Positions 1-12,829 of a stretch of 64,000 nucleotides of DNA are shown here, piece after piece; the first letter of the stretch is position 1; each line of letters begins with the position of its first letter. The translations under genes were made by a program, and so were the position numbers. Origin of the DNA: Aureobasidium sp. EXF-3400 (lineage: Eukaryota; Ascomycota; Dothideomycetes; Dothideales; Saccotheciaceae); contig SWBL01000191.1 in the NCBI GenBank assembly GCA_024195585.1, forward strand, positions 31,881 to 95,880. The letters are read 5' to 3'. Under the pieces are notes generated by a model. It did no database searches. It was not told the origin of the DNA and worked only from the letters and a program-made list of their open reading frames with translations.

Positions 1-3000
1 ATGCGCCCAAGCATCGAGCGTATAACAACATTGTATGACCCTAGCGGCGAAATCAAGGTTGTCGAATGAAGTCAGTTGCATCTCTAGCTTCATCCTTCTA
101 CAGGTACCAAAAGCTTGCGATATCACTTCTTAGGAGGCGAGTCAGTGATGAGATATCGACCAAACCTTATTGTGTATGTCAGAGCCGCGAGCCCTCCTCC
201 CCGAACGTAATCCTGTATGATAGGTCGAGAGACTCGGTCGCCATCGCTAAACATTGACGCAAGTTACACAACAGTCGCAACTTCAGGAGTCTGGGGATCG
301 ACCTTATCTTTCCTGCATCCAACTCCTCTTGTTTCTCAACCCTTTGGCCCGGGGGTCGAAACAATGGTTCTGAGTACGAAGACGGGGGATTTTATCTGGG
401 GAAAGCTCCTCGAATGCCCATCCCACTCACTGCCAACATCCAAGACACGCTGGTGTCGACCAGTATCCAATTCAAACGTCAATGTACTTTCGTGGGGCAA
501 AGTATCACGCTGAGCCGTCCAGATTTATCGTATGTACCAGCCACATACGAGGGCAGTAAAGTACTTGTGCAGAGCAAATAGTCTTAGGAGAGCGACACGT
601 CGAGACATGATTGAAGCATTTACTGTCCCTCGTTGCCTGGCTTCTTGCTTCAATTACCCGAGTACAGTTGCATATTCTAAGCATGTCTCTTCTCGAGCCC
701 ACAACGGAGACGTCTGCCGTTTGGTGAGATCACTGGCTTATCACGTGCATATGCAGCAATATAATCGTGTATCGCAACGCACGTATGCAGCACCGCACAT
801 CCTGTAGCTGTCCTGTAGATCATAATTCACTGAACGCGTGTAGATACGCAATGCCGCCCGGTTCATATGCGGACGTTCGTAGAGTACTTTCTTACAGTCT
901 TCGTACACAGGAACAGTGTTGTTGCAGTTGAGCACCTGCTCTCGAGCAGATGGCGCTTCCTGGAAGCGGAACCATGGATGCGGAAGTCATTTGTTGGCAA
1001 TCCTATAGCAGAGCACATACGGGAATAATACCGGTCCATAACGCATGTCCCAACTTCCGAGCGTTCGGAAGAACAAACATGGCGAAGTGGAATCCGAACA
1101 AAGCCCGATGGCACTGAAACTTAATACTGCTTTGGGAAGTTACAGAAAAGCATGTGTGCATAGGCTTGGCACCGCTCCCATTGATGAACATCTTGTTCCC
1201 TCGAGACGGGCTAAGCGGCTAAGAATCAGGTCGCTCACTGCGAGGCTGTCGGACAGACTTCATGCATGTCGAGCATGTGCTGGAGAGGGCATGTAGCTAC
1301 AGACTACAGACATGTACACCAGCTGTGCAGAAGGCCAACTTCCGATGCTAACATTCCGTCTGAACAACTGTTCAGACTTGATGAGAAAGCCGTTCGTATT
1401 TACTGGTTGAGATCTACACTTTGAGTTCAATCGCCAGCTGTCAGGGTCCGGGTCAGGTGGAAGAGTGGACTTGAGACACGCGGCAATGCAGAATCCACGT
1501 TGCAGACAGACCCTGATATTGAGATATGTGGGCTGTTATACTCGAGTACCAAGAACCCCGAACCACACGACTCTGAAGTCAACAACTCATGGGGTTACTG
1601 TGAGAACAGAAGCTGAGCGTCTCAACGACTTGTCACGATGGACACGAGACAATTCGGCTGGAGCGCACGTCCATACCGACAGGGATCCAATTTCCTTGGG
1701 ACCCATAGACGGGTCAGGGTCTGTTTTCTAATGGCCCAATTCTTCCGGACTTCCACATCTGCTTGACACATGGAAACAGAGAACAGATGCTCCCTGAGTC
1801 TGCGCTTTTGTTGATCCTTGAGCCGCAGGGCACAAGACGTAGCAAGCAAATGCAAGATCACTGTAGGTTTCGTTTGAAGTCTTTACCGACACTGTGGTGT
1901 TTCTCGAGCACATGGCGACCCGAGATTCATACACAGATGATGTTGTGGAGAGTTCCACAGTGTCGGTGAGAGGCCAAGTCAAGGCCAATCAGGTGGCTGG
2001 ACTTAGAGTGCCAAGGCAAGGCGCACCCTCTCTTCTAGAAGGACGTTGCTGCGGAAGAGGCGCATAGACAAGTGCTTGGTAAGGCCGGTGGGATACGATT
2101 GGTAGGCGTTTCTGCGGCACATGGCAGAAAGTTGGCGGTCCAACAAAAAATGGACAAGAGCCGTGAGTGGGACCAAGCGATCTGTGGTTGATATAAAATG
2201 AATCATGGGCAGCAGTTGGCAACTGCAAAATAGGGCATAGCAGCCGTTTGGTCAAGACCTAATAATTCGCAAGCCGTAGTGAGCTCTTCGGATGCAAGGG
2301 ACCGTGAGTGCAAACGACGGGGGAAAGGGAACATGGACGGTGGTACGAGACGAGTGACAGGTAGATGCAACCGTGCGGCCGTAAGAAGGCGTTTGTCTAG
2401 GGACGGAGGCAGGGGCTTCACGGTTTCGCGAGGGAAGCGAGAAGGAGAGATAGATGATGGGAGCGAGGGAGGGAGATTGAGAATTGGGAGACAAGAGCCA
2501 TCCATGGTTGGAACTCGGATGCAGCGCTGCAACCAAGGCCGATAGAGTGGCAGGGTTGCTGGAGATCGGATGGTTTCTGACACGGAATACTGAACCGACG
2601 TCACGCATGTCTTCAGCTCAGCGTTATAAGGTTTGCGGGCTTCTGAGACTTGTCGCGGCGGCGCTAAGATTGACTTCGCACTGCTGCAGCTCGCTCGAGT
2701 TTCCTTTCCTCGAGGCGCCTTGGCCACGGTGACGCTCTCGCAGACTGTTAGGTGGATATAATGGTCCAGCGAGCACCCTGCTTTTGTTTTGCTATTCTGT
2801 AATCTCGAGTCGATCCGCCTGACGAGACTCGCTACTATTATATATAACCGAAGCATTGCTTCTCGCCTTGACCTCCATCTTCGGTCAAATCCCTTGCACG
2901 CATACATTCACTGAAGCCGGCTGCTCAAAAACAAGAGTGTTGGCAGTTCCGCTAGTCTCTCTGTCAATTCGAGCCGTTCCCCTTTGGTTTCGTCGTGCCG

Positions 3001-3414
3001 CGAGCCGCCGCCCAGGCCATTATTATTTGAGCACTTTGGAGCTACAAACAAGCCAGCATCTAAAAGAACGACAGAACCGAGAGACACGTCGATAGAGTTT
3101 GCCGAGGTTACATAATCCTCGCCTCGTCGTCCCTACGAGCATCGAACCCTACATACACCCGACCCTGCCCTGCTCCTGGACTGTCTGCCTGCCATCGTTG
3201 CGCACTTGCTCCAAACTCCGGATTCTCGTCTCACACTACCTCCTGGCTACGCCACAACCACAGCGTCAACTATTACTTTGGCTACAACTCAGACTCTCGT
3301 TCTGACCCGAGGACCCGGTGTTGTTATCATCACCCTTTTTCGCGCAACGCGGACCTTTTTTCAAAAAGTTCCCAAAACTCACATCACCCACATTATTTCT
3401 TCGCCGCAGCCGCC
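1..3414. other. Gene-free left flank and SFP1 leader
   Basis: No open frame here has recognisable domain content. The longest is a minus-strand frame of 234 codons (2203-2907), rich in Arg, Ser and Pro, with no fold or motif I know; it lies antisense to the probable leader of the zinc-finger gene to the right, and I read it as chance. The stretch from about 2830 to 3414 is probably promoter and 5' untranslated leader: it has a TATA-like run and becomes pyrimidine-rich towards the start codon. I see no transposase, reverse transcriptase or terminal repeat in the first 2.8 kb. Confidence 0.5.
2837..2847 (+). promoter_or_regulatory. TATA-like element upstream of the SFP1-like gene
   Basis: An uninterrupted A/T run containing TATATATAA lies about 570 bp before the start codon at 3415. 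If it is used, the transcript has a long leader of roughly 500 bases, which is common for fungal regulators. This is position and sequence only; no start-site data. Confidence 0.3.
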
Positions 3415-5156
3415 ATGGCCTCGTCGGCATCGCCCATAGACATCGCCACGCCGCGTGCGTCGCCTCCCAACCAGACATCCAACTTGACCAGCCAGTTGCA
3501 AGCTGCAAACGCACGCAGTGGCGACGCTCAGCAACCGAATTTCATGGCCAGCATGGAGCGTCGCGGCAGCGAATTCAGACCCGATAGCCTGCGCCCCGGC
3601 TCCATCAGCATGGGCAATTCTTTCCACTCGCGTCCCATCTCGATGCGTGACCGTGGCCGCCGCGATAGCACTAACCATGCCGGCAGCCTCATGGCCGGTA
3701 TGAGTTGGGGCGGTCTTTCTGTTGGTAGCTTCATTCGCGACGAGTAAGTTCTTTTCTACCTGTCCAACCTCGACGACTCGCTGACGCCCGATCGCAGTTT
3801 AATTATGGCCGGCACATCGCCGTACAACTTCCAGTCACCCTCGTTCCATTCGTCTTCATACCTGCCCAAAATGGAGGCCAACTTCATGAAGGACTACATT
3901 TGCTGCGGAATCACTCTCGATTCGCTACATGAGCTGCTCCAGCACTACGAAGAAGCTCATGCTCAAGTGCCCACACAAACCATGGGCCGCACCCCCAAGG
4001 AGCACCTGCTGGCCAACGCCCGCAACGCAAACGCCGGTACTGCCGCCCAGATGCTGCAGCAGCAGCAACATAGCCAGCCCCACAACCACCAACAAGCCCC
4101 TCAATTCGATCATCCCTCGGGCCTTTCTCAAGGGCTGGCCCGCGATCCCCTGCAAGATCACGACATGGATGATATGGACATGGATATGGACGATTCCACC
4201 ACCGCTCCTGCCGTACAGGACCCCTACCAGAGTCACCAATTTCAACCTCAACCACAGTTCGGCAGGCAGCAGGCTAGAGCGCCGTCGCTCAACATCGGCA
4301 TGGCCAGCGCTTTCCAAAACACACAACAGGTCAACAACGTATCGACACCCACAACACCGCAACCCGGCCAGAATATGCAGCTCGGCGGTTTCAACCCCAC
4401 CGTCTCATCCGTGAACACGCCAACCTTTGGGCAAACATCTCAGACCGTCAGCCCCTCCGAGTCGACTGTGCACACGCCTGGCGAGATCGACCCATCCAAC
4501 TTCAACACCAGCATGTCTGGCTTCGGTTTCCCTGATATGAACGGCCAACAGGATGAGTCGCGCTGCATTGACGACCCCGCCAAGCGTCTACTCAGTAAGC
4601 AGGGCGGCATGGGCGGCTTCAAGAACCCGAGCCAATTCGCCAACAACAGTGAACTGGCCAAACGTCTCCGTGAGCAACAGCTCATTCAAGGGTTCGGTTT
4701 CCCTGGCGAAGAGGCAAAGCCCTTCCGCTGTCCTGTCATCGGTTGTGAGAAGGCATACAAGAACCAGAATGGTCTCAAGTATCACAAACAAGTAGGTTGT
4801 TCTTCTTAATCTTGCAAGTTTTTTAACTAACCCGCCTTTAGCATGGTCATCAGAACCAGCAGCTGAAGGAGAATCCCGACGGCACCTTTTCTATCGTAGA
4901 TCCCGCCACATCCATTCCATACCCCGGCACCGTTGGTATGGAGAAGGAGAAGCCCTACCGCTGCGAGGTCTGTGGCAAACGCTACAAGAACTTGAACGGT
5001 CTGAAATACCATCGCCAACACTCACCGCCTTGCAACCCCGATCTCAAGCTCAACCCCGTCGCCGTCCCCCAAATGCCCAATGGCATGCAGGCTATGAACG
5101 TCAACGTCGCCGGAGCCGGTCTGTCCATGGGTATGGATGATGGCCTGGGGTACTAA
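3415..5156 (+). CDS. SFP1: Sfp1-like C2H2 zinc-finger transcription factor
   Basis: Exons 3415-3743, 3798-4791 and 4842-5156 join in frame to 545 residues; both introns have GTAAGT or GTAGGT donors and pyrimidine-AG acceptors. The protein carries a short Cys-Cys/His-His segment near residues 145-165, long Gln/Pro/Ser-rich stretches, an acidic Asp-Met run near residue 230, and two C-terminal C2H2 fingers (about 419-444 and 480-505). Both fingers contain the NGLKYH core, and the second intron falls inside the first finger, just before its HGH. This paired-finger arrangement separated by about 35 residues is that of yeast Sfp1, a regulator of ribosomal-protein and ribosome-biogenesis genes downstream of nutrient signalling. 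Family assignment is firm; the role here is inferred. It stands alone, with long flanks on both sides. Confidence 0.85.
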
Positions 5157-6723
5157 TACCTCTCTTGCTGTTCTCTCGATAGTCGTTCCGACAAAGGCGT
5201 TTTGGCGGCGCCCTTGTGTCTTGCTTGCTCTCACTGCTTCACGACACACCCGCTTCACTTTGTGATACCCTGCACCGACCGACCCTCCTTTCCAGGGAGG
5301 CATCTGTCCTGCTTTTTCTTCGTTTCTTTGCTTTTTCCGGTGTTCTTTTGGGGTAATTTTTCAACGTTGTTGTTGTCACTTTTCGACGCACGTTTTCGGA
5401 TGAATGGTCTGGCGTTACGTGTCAAATACACGTTGAGGGTTTATTTTGCCCTCCCGGCAGGTTGCTAGACCCATGGTTACGAGGATGACAGACAGGCAAC
5501 GAACGTGTCGATTTTTGCTTATTCACAATAGACGTGGCGCTGGTTCAAAAAAGTTGGAGCACTCAGTCATGGTATTTTTTCACTCTCACACATTTGCTCA
5601 TCTTCACATCATGCCCTCTGTGTTTCCATGCCGGTTCTTGAGCTGTTCTCAGTATCTGTGCACTTCTTAGGATTCTGTCTCATGTCCGTGTCACCAACTG
5701 CTGAGGGGTCGTGCACGTCGTGCCACGAGTCGAGAGGCTCAAAAAGTGTGGTTTGACAGTCTGGACCCTGAGAGCGCACGGAGCTTATGCCGGATGAATT
5801 GTGACCTCCTTCCTCTTCACATCGGACCGAAACGCGAACCGTGACAACTCTCTCGAGTGTCGAGTACAATAGACCGGACTCGGCTCAAGAGGCTTGCAGA
5901 CGGCTCATCTCCGCGCAAGCCGTCTTAGTCTGTATCGTTTCGTAAAGTCACAATCCCCTCTTTGACGCGTGCACACCGCTTTGCTGTGGAGGTAGGTGGA
6001 GTACTGTACTCCACGATCTACATGTCTATTCCGTGCACCCAAGAGAAGGGGGCCCCAAAGACGAACACGTTCAACGGCAATCTATCACATACTCACCGTG
6101 TTCTATGAGGATCGTCTTCTATAAAACACTCGCTTGACCGTTCTGGTTCCGCTACTGAAGCCCAGGTAGGAAGGTGCTGCAGCACGACCATCGTGCCCAC
6201 CTCGTACTCGATCAGCAAACCGAATTCTGATCCTCTCGTTGAAATCAGCTGAGACGCGGGATGATTCGCGGGTGAGGCTGGGTCGTGCTGTAAGTGGTCC
6301 AGCTGGCGCTTGTCCATCTTCTTACTTGGGCTGATACGTTACGGGACCATCTACATATGCATGCAGAGGACGGCGTCAGGGGTAAAGGATGACCGCGGAT
6401 ACTAACTATATTTGCATGTATATATATATATCGCGTGACTCGATGCTCAGCAGAGCGAGTGCAATGCGACTTTCGTACTTTTGGTTGAGAATCTATCTAC
6501 TCCCGACTGGTGGTTGTAGTCTTACGCGTACATACACTGCCATGTCCGTAGCATCTCAGTTTCGGTCTCAACCCAAGAAGCCAGCTAGTCTAAAATCGCA
6601 TCTCGACCGTATCGGGTGAAGACCGCCGTAACGCAAGAATCTGAACTTCGAAGTGGTTATTACTGCCTAGCACGGGATGAGTGCCAGTATATCAACTTGT
6701 TGTCTTCAATATGCTTTTCTCCC
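5157..6723. other. Intergenic, convergent genes
   Basis: Space between the 3' ends of the SFP1-like gene and the oxygenase gene. The first 400 bp are T-rich and probably 3' untranslated sequence. A (TA)6 microsatellite sits at 6419-6431. I see no gene. Confidence 0.5.
6419..6431. repeat. Short (TA)n microsatellite
   Basis: Thirteen consecutive alternating T/A bases in the intergenic region between two convergent genes. No evident function. Confidence 0.7.
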
Positions 6724-7899
6724 TCAATGGTTGCGCTCGACAATCTCCTTGGCGAATGTAGCGAAATCACGCTTCTCGTCGACCATCTCCCAAAGGTTCG
6801 GCTGAGTGAAGACAGCCAGGGTGTTTCTAGCAACCTGACCGCCTTTGCCGGGTGCAGCGCCCTTAACAAAGTGCGGTACCGCTCTGAACTTGCCCTTGGT
6901 AATGACCTCAAGGGCTTCGCCTGTCTGGAAGGCAAGACAGTCCTTTGGAATGTTGACTTTGGTAACCTTGCCAGAACGGGAATGGATGTAGAGCCCAGCC
7001 GCCGGATCTGGTGGCGAGGACAACTCAGGCAAGGGTGAGAACTCAGACTTGATATGAGGGGGATTGGCTGCCTCGTCGATGAACATAGCAGACGTCAAGC
7101 CGGTCAAACAACCGTGATCTAGATGTGTGGCACACCAGTCGTCGGGTGAGCTCTCTCCTTCGATTTGGCTTGCGGTGGGAGCATAGTAATGGAGCAAACG
7201 GGCCTTGGTAGAGATGCTCGTTTTGACAACATGCTCGAGATATCCTTCCTGGTATTGGGGAACATTCTTGACCGCGTAGCGGTCACAGGCGCGAGCGACG
7301 AGTCCGGCAGTGTCAACGATGAATGTACATAGGGACTGGAAGGCGTGCTCGAAGCCAGGAAGAATGTCGTTGCTTGGCCAGATGTTTGCCGCGTTATACT
7401 CTGGGAGGTTGGGGAACTTCTCGACAGCCTTTTGGTGCAGCTCTGCGTTCTGTACTGGGTTGGCATAGTAGGATCCCTTCAGCGTGTCGTATCTGCCATC
7501 CTTGAGCGTCTCCTTGCCGCAACTCCAGCCAACTAGGTAGCTGCTTTGGGCGTTCTCGAGATGTTCTTGGTGATGTACATGAGTGTTTAGACACGATAAA
7601 GAGGAGCAAAGATGGACGTACCAAGTTCGGCCTGAGGCAGGTTGGCTAAATAAGAAGAATACGATAGCAGAACTTTTCTCATGGCAACAAACTCAGACGG
7701 CAGGTCACGAACGACGATAATGCCCAGAGAATCGGGGCCGAAAGCATCTTCAAGAGCTTCGAAGGGTACAGAGCCTAGGAAGCGATGAGATGGTTGTGTT
7801 TGCAAAGCATACTGTCTATTTACCTGACTGCAGATCGCGAAGGCTTACAGCCACGGGTGATGCGGTTTGTACACCAGATTCGTTCAAATTGACAGCCAT
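6724..7899 (-). CDS. 2-oxoglutarate/Fe(II)-dependent dioxygenase (isopenicillin N synthase-like)
   Basis: Exons (minus strand) 7824-7899, 7622-7774 and 6724-7565 give 356 residues. The double-stranded beta-helix signature is visible: H224-x-D226 in THLDHG, a second histidine at H308 in VPHFVKG, and R323 of the 2-oxoglutarate-binding R-x-(S/T) motif (here R-N-T). The N-terminal part resembles the DIOX_N region. The enzyme should couple 2-oxoglutarate decarboxylation to oxidation of an unknown substrate. Fungi have many such proteins and the sequence does not reveal the substrate; no biosynthetic cluster surrounds it, so a secondary-metabolite role is not supported. It is head-to-head with the FRG1-family gene, with only 156 bp between start codons. 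Confidence 0.85.
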
Positions 7900-8055
7900 G
7901 TTGATTTGATTAATTAGACAAACTGGAGTGGTTGTGAGAAGGAGCAGGCACGAGAGATTATATCAAGGTGGTGGGATATTTTTCGTCGGCCGGGAGCGAC
8001 GCAATATCAGCCGAGCTCTGGCAGCCGTCGCCCATCTCCGAGCGACAATCTAAAC
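7900..8055. promoter_or_regulatory. Short divergent promoter, oxygenase / FRG1
   Basis: Only 156 bp separate two opposing start codons (7899 on minus, 8056 on plus), so both promoters and both leaders must fit here or overlap. I see an A/T-rich patch near 7900-7925 but no clear TATA box. Confidence 0.55.
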
Positions 8056-8899
8056 ATGGTCAAACCACTGAGCTTCAAGGGCGACAAGAAGGTCAAGAAG
8101 CGCAAGCGCACTCGAGATGAAGACGCAGATGGCGATGGCCCTGCGACCAAGGACATGAAGGCTGGCGCATCACAAAACCAAGACGACGACGAATCGTGGG
8201 TTTCAGCAGACAGCGTGAGCGACGTCTCGGGCCCTGTCATCTTTGTGTTGCCTACCAAGCCGCCAACATGTCTGGCTTGCGATGCCAATGGCAAGGTGTT
8301 TGCCAGTCCGCTTGAGAACATGGTCGATGAGTTGCCTTCGACCGCCGAGCCACACGACGTCAGGCAAGTCTTTATAGCAAACCGCATTGCAGGCACCGAC
8401 ACGTTCAGCTTCAAAGGACATCATGCCAAGTGAGTCTCTCTGGCCCTGTCCGAAGACTCGTCACTCACGACCTTACTACAGGTATCTCAACAGCGACAAG
8501 TTCGGCATCCTCTCAGCTACACGCGACGCCATTTCGGCCGAAGAACAGTTCACCTTGCTGCCATCTGACTCTCTCCTCTTCAACATACGCACAACACGCG
8601 ATAAGCTCTTCTCCGTCACCCAGGACAAGGCTGTCGAAGTCAGAGCCGATGCCGACGACGAGACCAGTCCAACTTGTGCCATTAGACTGCGTATGCAAGC
8701 CCGCTTCAAGCCTGTCCACAAGGCTGCAAAGGAGGAAAAGGCAAACGAGAAAATAAGCAGGGCTCAGCTTGAACAAGCCGTTGGCCGCAAGCTCGAAGAC
8801 GGCGACGTCAAGCTGTTGAAGAAGGCCTGGAGAGATGGCACATATCACGAAGTCTTGCTGGACATCAAGGTCAAAGGAAAACACGACAAGTTTGCTTGA
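8056..8899 (+). CDS. FRG1-family RNA/actin-associated nuclear protein
   Basis: Exons 8056-8429 and 8482-8899 (GTGAGT donor, CTACAG acceptor) encode 263 residues. A Lys/Arg-rich N-terminus (residues 8-22) looks like a nuclear or nucleolar signal, followed by an acidic linker and then the beta-trefoil-like FRG1 region containing YLNSDKFGILSATRDAIS and EQFTL. The C-terminus is basic (KVKGKHDKFA). FRG1 proteins occur from fungi to man and associate with pre-mRNA, the nucleolus and, in animals, actin bundles; in fungi the role is poorly known. The family call rests on the conserved central block. Confidence 0.85.
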
Positions 8900-11653
8900 G
8901 CATCTCTGAGCTTTATTCATACTCTACTAATATGGATAACTCTGGTGTGATGGCCTGCCTCCCGTACAGGCAGTCGTTCTTGCCTAACCGGCTCCCAATG
9001 TCTTTCCCACAGAGTGATCACATTAGCATCAAGCTTGTGGCCGCGTCGTGGGTTGTAATGCGGTCAACGGGAAGGAGCAAACGTGACCAGGGTCGGTAAC
9101 GATCCCAATGGTGATCTCATTCTAGAAGACGACAAACCCATTGCACAGTGAAACAGCAATCGAGGATATAACTTCCCGCAATTGCACAAAATACCACTTT
9201 AGACTTCTGAACGTACCTGAATCTCACAAGACCACGTGAGGCGGCTCAGTTTGGAGGCTATTCGAACCACCACCCTTGGTTTCCCCGCACTTGTCATCGT
9301 CGTTCGTTCATCATCCTCACAAACACAACACAATAGCTCTCGAGTACTTACTATTCGCAGAGCAGAAGATTCACTATGAGTATGCTCCTTGTCTCTGTCC
9401 TGGTCATGGTCTGCGTTGTCAAGCTCTCTGCTCTTTGCGGCCTGTTGCTCTTTTCGAGGGATTAGGGAGCTGTTTGCCTTGTCCCTTTTCCACGACAACA
9501 TTCTGAGCGCCCGTCTGCACGACAAAGAATTCACTTGCCGCGCCAACAACGACGAACGAGTATGACTTCAGCGAGCGTGGACTGAGCCTTGTGCTTGGCT
9601 TACATTGTGTCTGTCCTTCGCCCCTGTGGCATTCTGGACTGACGTGTCTCTTTCGTCTATCAAGCGCAATCCCTACGTCAAAGCTCGCCAGATGCGCCAC
9701 CTACCGGGAACAAGAACATCCCGCGAAGCCATATCGAATTACTTTCGGGTCGGAATCTTTTCCCTTATATGCAGCATGCACTAAAGAGCTACCAAGAGCC
9801 GTGTTACCGATTTCCCTATGCCCGGAGCAGTGCTTCCCCCAGACCAGCATCTATCGCTGAACTCAAAAAGAAGCTTACTTGACGGAACTGAAGGATCATC
9901 GCTTAACTCCGAAAGGATGCTTGTGCCGCGTATAAGCGAAGGCTGGCAGAATGATATTTATCTCCGTTTTCTGGAGGCTTGTCCAGCGAATCCCAAGCGA
10001 TGCCATCTACTACCTAGCTGTGGGCTGTCTCTGGGCTTTCTTAACTTGCATCTGTTTTGTCAATGCCGACTCGCATTTCAAGCAAGTGTGGCAATACGGG
10101 GGACATGAAGTTTTACCTGGCGACCTTGGAGGCACATTTGATTGTATCGTTCGAGATGATTTGATGAGGCTTGATGGACATTATGCCTGTCAAGAATCTG
10201 TTTCATCTGGATATACTCATTGTGTATCTTATCACGATAGGCTCCAATGACATGTCGCGCCTCGTTCCGGTACAGCATGCCGAGCCTGTCGTGTGTCTGT
10301 TTGCAAAAGCACGACTATGCTCCAGAGAAGGTGGTGAAGTGTCATGGGGAGAACCACCACCTGCACTCCGTGGGCATAACTGAATGCCGAACAGTACTGT
10401 GAACTTCTGATAGTCTCACAGCAGTACACATGGTTGCACCGAGAGAGCAGACTGTTTTGAGCCTTTGTACACAGAACATTAGGTGCAAGCAATGTGATCT
10501 CTAATCCAAAGGTTCTTTGGTCGCTACGTGTTGCAACATGAGTTCTGTGTTCTCCTACAAGACAGACGTAATCTCTGATCGAGCTAGCCGTGTGGATGAG
10601 ATAGAGGCGCCCAAGGACAGTGACATCTGGCAAGCTAGGTCTCACAGCGTCTGTTGTAGCCTCCTCTACTACGAGATCTGATGTTTGCGTCTACCGTGTC
10701 CGTGCCCTTACAATGTCCGGATGTTGCTCCGAACCTTTGTCCATCTTCTATTCAAGATCCATACTCTCTTAGCCGGAACTTGCCATTAAAGCGTTCGAAC
10801 TGGAGGGATTCTTGAGATCAACATACTGAGTACTGGGGTGTCGAAATCATGGCCCTGAGAAGTCGCCTACGTTTGAAGTGATTCTTCATGCCTCTATCGC
10901 TTCGTGTCACCCAGCGTGAATGTTTGGACCAAGTCGGGATTTTGTATGTCTGATTCACACGCACGCGCAGCGCCTAGGCGACAAACAACATGGCTTGTGG
11001 TTCGAAGATGCAGTAAGCCATATTGATCTGAACATCTGCCTTGTTTCCTTGTCTCGAGATTAAATCGAATTGCCGATGTCGGTCAGCTTAGGCCTATCCA
11101 CTCTGATCTGGTTCGTTCTCTGGGCAGCAGCCAAGCCTGGGGATCTGGTGATCTTGAAAACAGGGATCGAAAGTGCACCATCAAGACTTGGTCAACGATT
11201 GTGTATCTCAATGCTGTTTGAAAGACTATGTTTTCGCAGAAAATCGTCTGTGTGTGTTCATTATTACGTGCGAAAGATCCACATTTCTCAGTCTCTAGTA
11301 TTACCGTGCAGCTAGTGACGGCACAATCTACGGAAGCCCGTTGTTATTTCCTCCGTTCTGTGTTGTCTCATAAAAACCGCGCAATGCGATCCAAATCACA
11401 TATATACATCGGCAGATTGCCAAGTCACACCGTTGACCGTGTGATATATCTGTATTGTCTCAAGCGAGTTAATTTATCCGGTCATTCAAATGTTTCTCGA
11501 TGGTCGCAATATCTGCGTTGAGGTACAACGGTCTGGCGACCGGACCCCTCCTCCGAAGCCACGAGCCGTTGGCGAATAAAGTCTAGAGCAGCTTTTCCAA
11601 TCGACATCAAGCCCCGGTCTCGGAAAATATGTTCAGAATTTTGGGATGGTTCA
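8900..11653. other. Gene-free interval of about 2.75 kb
   Basis: No convincing exon chain on either strand. The frames present are short, lack conserved motifs and overlap each other on opposite strands. A 29-codon, strongly hydrophobic plus-strand frame at 9376-9465 could mimic a signal peptide but no second exon follows. No tRNA-like B box was seen. Confidence 0.45.
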
Positions 11654-12829
11654 TCATGCATCGTAGCCATATGCGTGCTGGGTTGTGCCCTCGCGGTAGG
11701 CCATAGGCTGTGTGTGAGCTTGCGGGGGTTGTCCAGGCATGAAGTGAGCAGATCCAATGTTTGGATTGTAAGCAGGAGGCGCCAGGCTGCGTGGCGCACC
11801 ATGGAAATCAGAGGCGGCCGACGACACGGCCGGGGGGACGAAGGCGGCGTGACTTTGTTGATCGTGGTATGCAGCATTGGAAGAAGCAGCGTACTGAGGC
11901 ATGCTTTGGAAGTCGGGATGGGTGCCAATTCCAGCATTGTGGTAGGCAGGCGTCACAGAAGATTGCGCAGGTGCTTGAGCAGTGATAGCTTGTTGGAACT
12001 GGGCTGCTTGCGAATGACCCGGGTAGGCCATCTGATGTGCTGGGGAGGGGTAATTTGTTGGTCGGTCACTTTGGCGGACCTGGTAGCCGTATGAAGAAGC
12101 AGAGGGAACATCCTGGGCCCTCCAAGACGCAGCACTCTGACCAGCAGAGTGTTGTGCCCCTTCCGGCATGAATGATGCTGAAGTTGGCGCGCTACCAGGA
12201 CTGTACTGGTTGTGCTGCCTCCAGGCTTCTGCTGGCTGGGGAATACTTCTACTCGTGGCTGAAGACGAGGGTCTGGGAATATTTACGCCAGCGCTGAGGT
12301 GAGCCTGTGGAGAAGACTCGGGCGCAGAGACACTGTATTGTGGTGGTGCTTTGTCTACGAACTCAATATTAGTATCAGGCACGTAGACTCATGTTAGATA
12401 ACGCTTACCATCATTTTCGTTGACGTTGATGGTGAATGTTTCGCCTGAAAGCCTGCTTCGCAGATAGGTGTTCTCTTCCTCGAGTTCGCGATTACGTTGC
12501 TGCGTAGTCAGGTAAAGCTTTTCCCTAGCTTCTTGGGTGCTAGTCAATTCGCTGATTCGTCGCTCGAGGTTCTCGATGTGATCCTTTGTTCTTTGGCGAA
12601 TAGCTCTCTGTGCCTCTCTGTCATTTGCACGCTTCCTTTCCAACTGCGCGGCCGAAAGGGTAGAGACACTACGCGTCCCGGCTCTGGAAGCGCGTTTCGA
12701 GGCGGGCTTTGACTGGCTACCCGAGTCTGAACTGTGCATGGTGCCACTAGGGCTATGACGAGATGCTGAAGATGCATCCTGATTCATGTTGAAAGTGGTT
12801 TTGTGGGTGGCTGAGCGTGGGTCGTTCAA
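11654..12829 (-). CDS. bZIP transcription factor
   Basis: Exons (minus) 12409-12829 and 11654-12354 encode 373 residues; the intron has a GTAAGC donor, a TACTAAT branch-like site and a GTAG acceptor. The basic region at about residues 64-82 has the fungal signature KRANDREAQRAIRQR, followed by a leucine-zipper coiled coil to about residue 127. The remaining 240 residues are low-complexity, rich in Ala, Gln, Ser, Pro and Tyr, typical of an activation region. A second in-frame methionine at residue 15 is a possible alternative start. The NDREAQRAIRQR basic region is common in uncharacterised Pezizomycotina bZIP proteins; I cannot link it to a named regulator. It has no C-terminal cysteine-rich domain of the Yap1 type. 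Confidence 0.9.

Noticed and set aside
2203..2907. A 234-codon minus-strand open frame upstream of the SFP1-like gene
   Set aside because: No domain, skewed to Arg/Ser/Pro, overlaps the probable SFP1 leader, and another frame on the same strand is open too; typical of chance in GC-rich leader DNA.
6419..6431. TATA box of a plus-strand gene near 6.5 kb
   Set aside because: It is a plain TA microsatellite between convergent genes, with no gene following on the plus strand.
9376..9465. A 29-codon hydrophobic plus-strand frame (MSMLLVSVLVMVCVVKL start) resembling a signal peptide
   Set aside because: Ends in a stop with no donor site and no plausible second exon; too short to support a gene.
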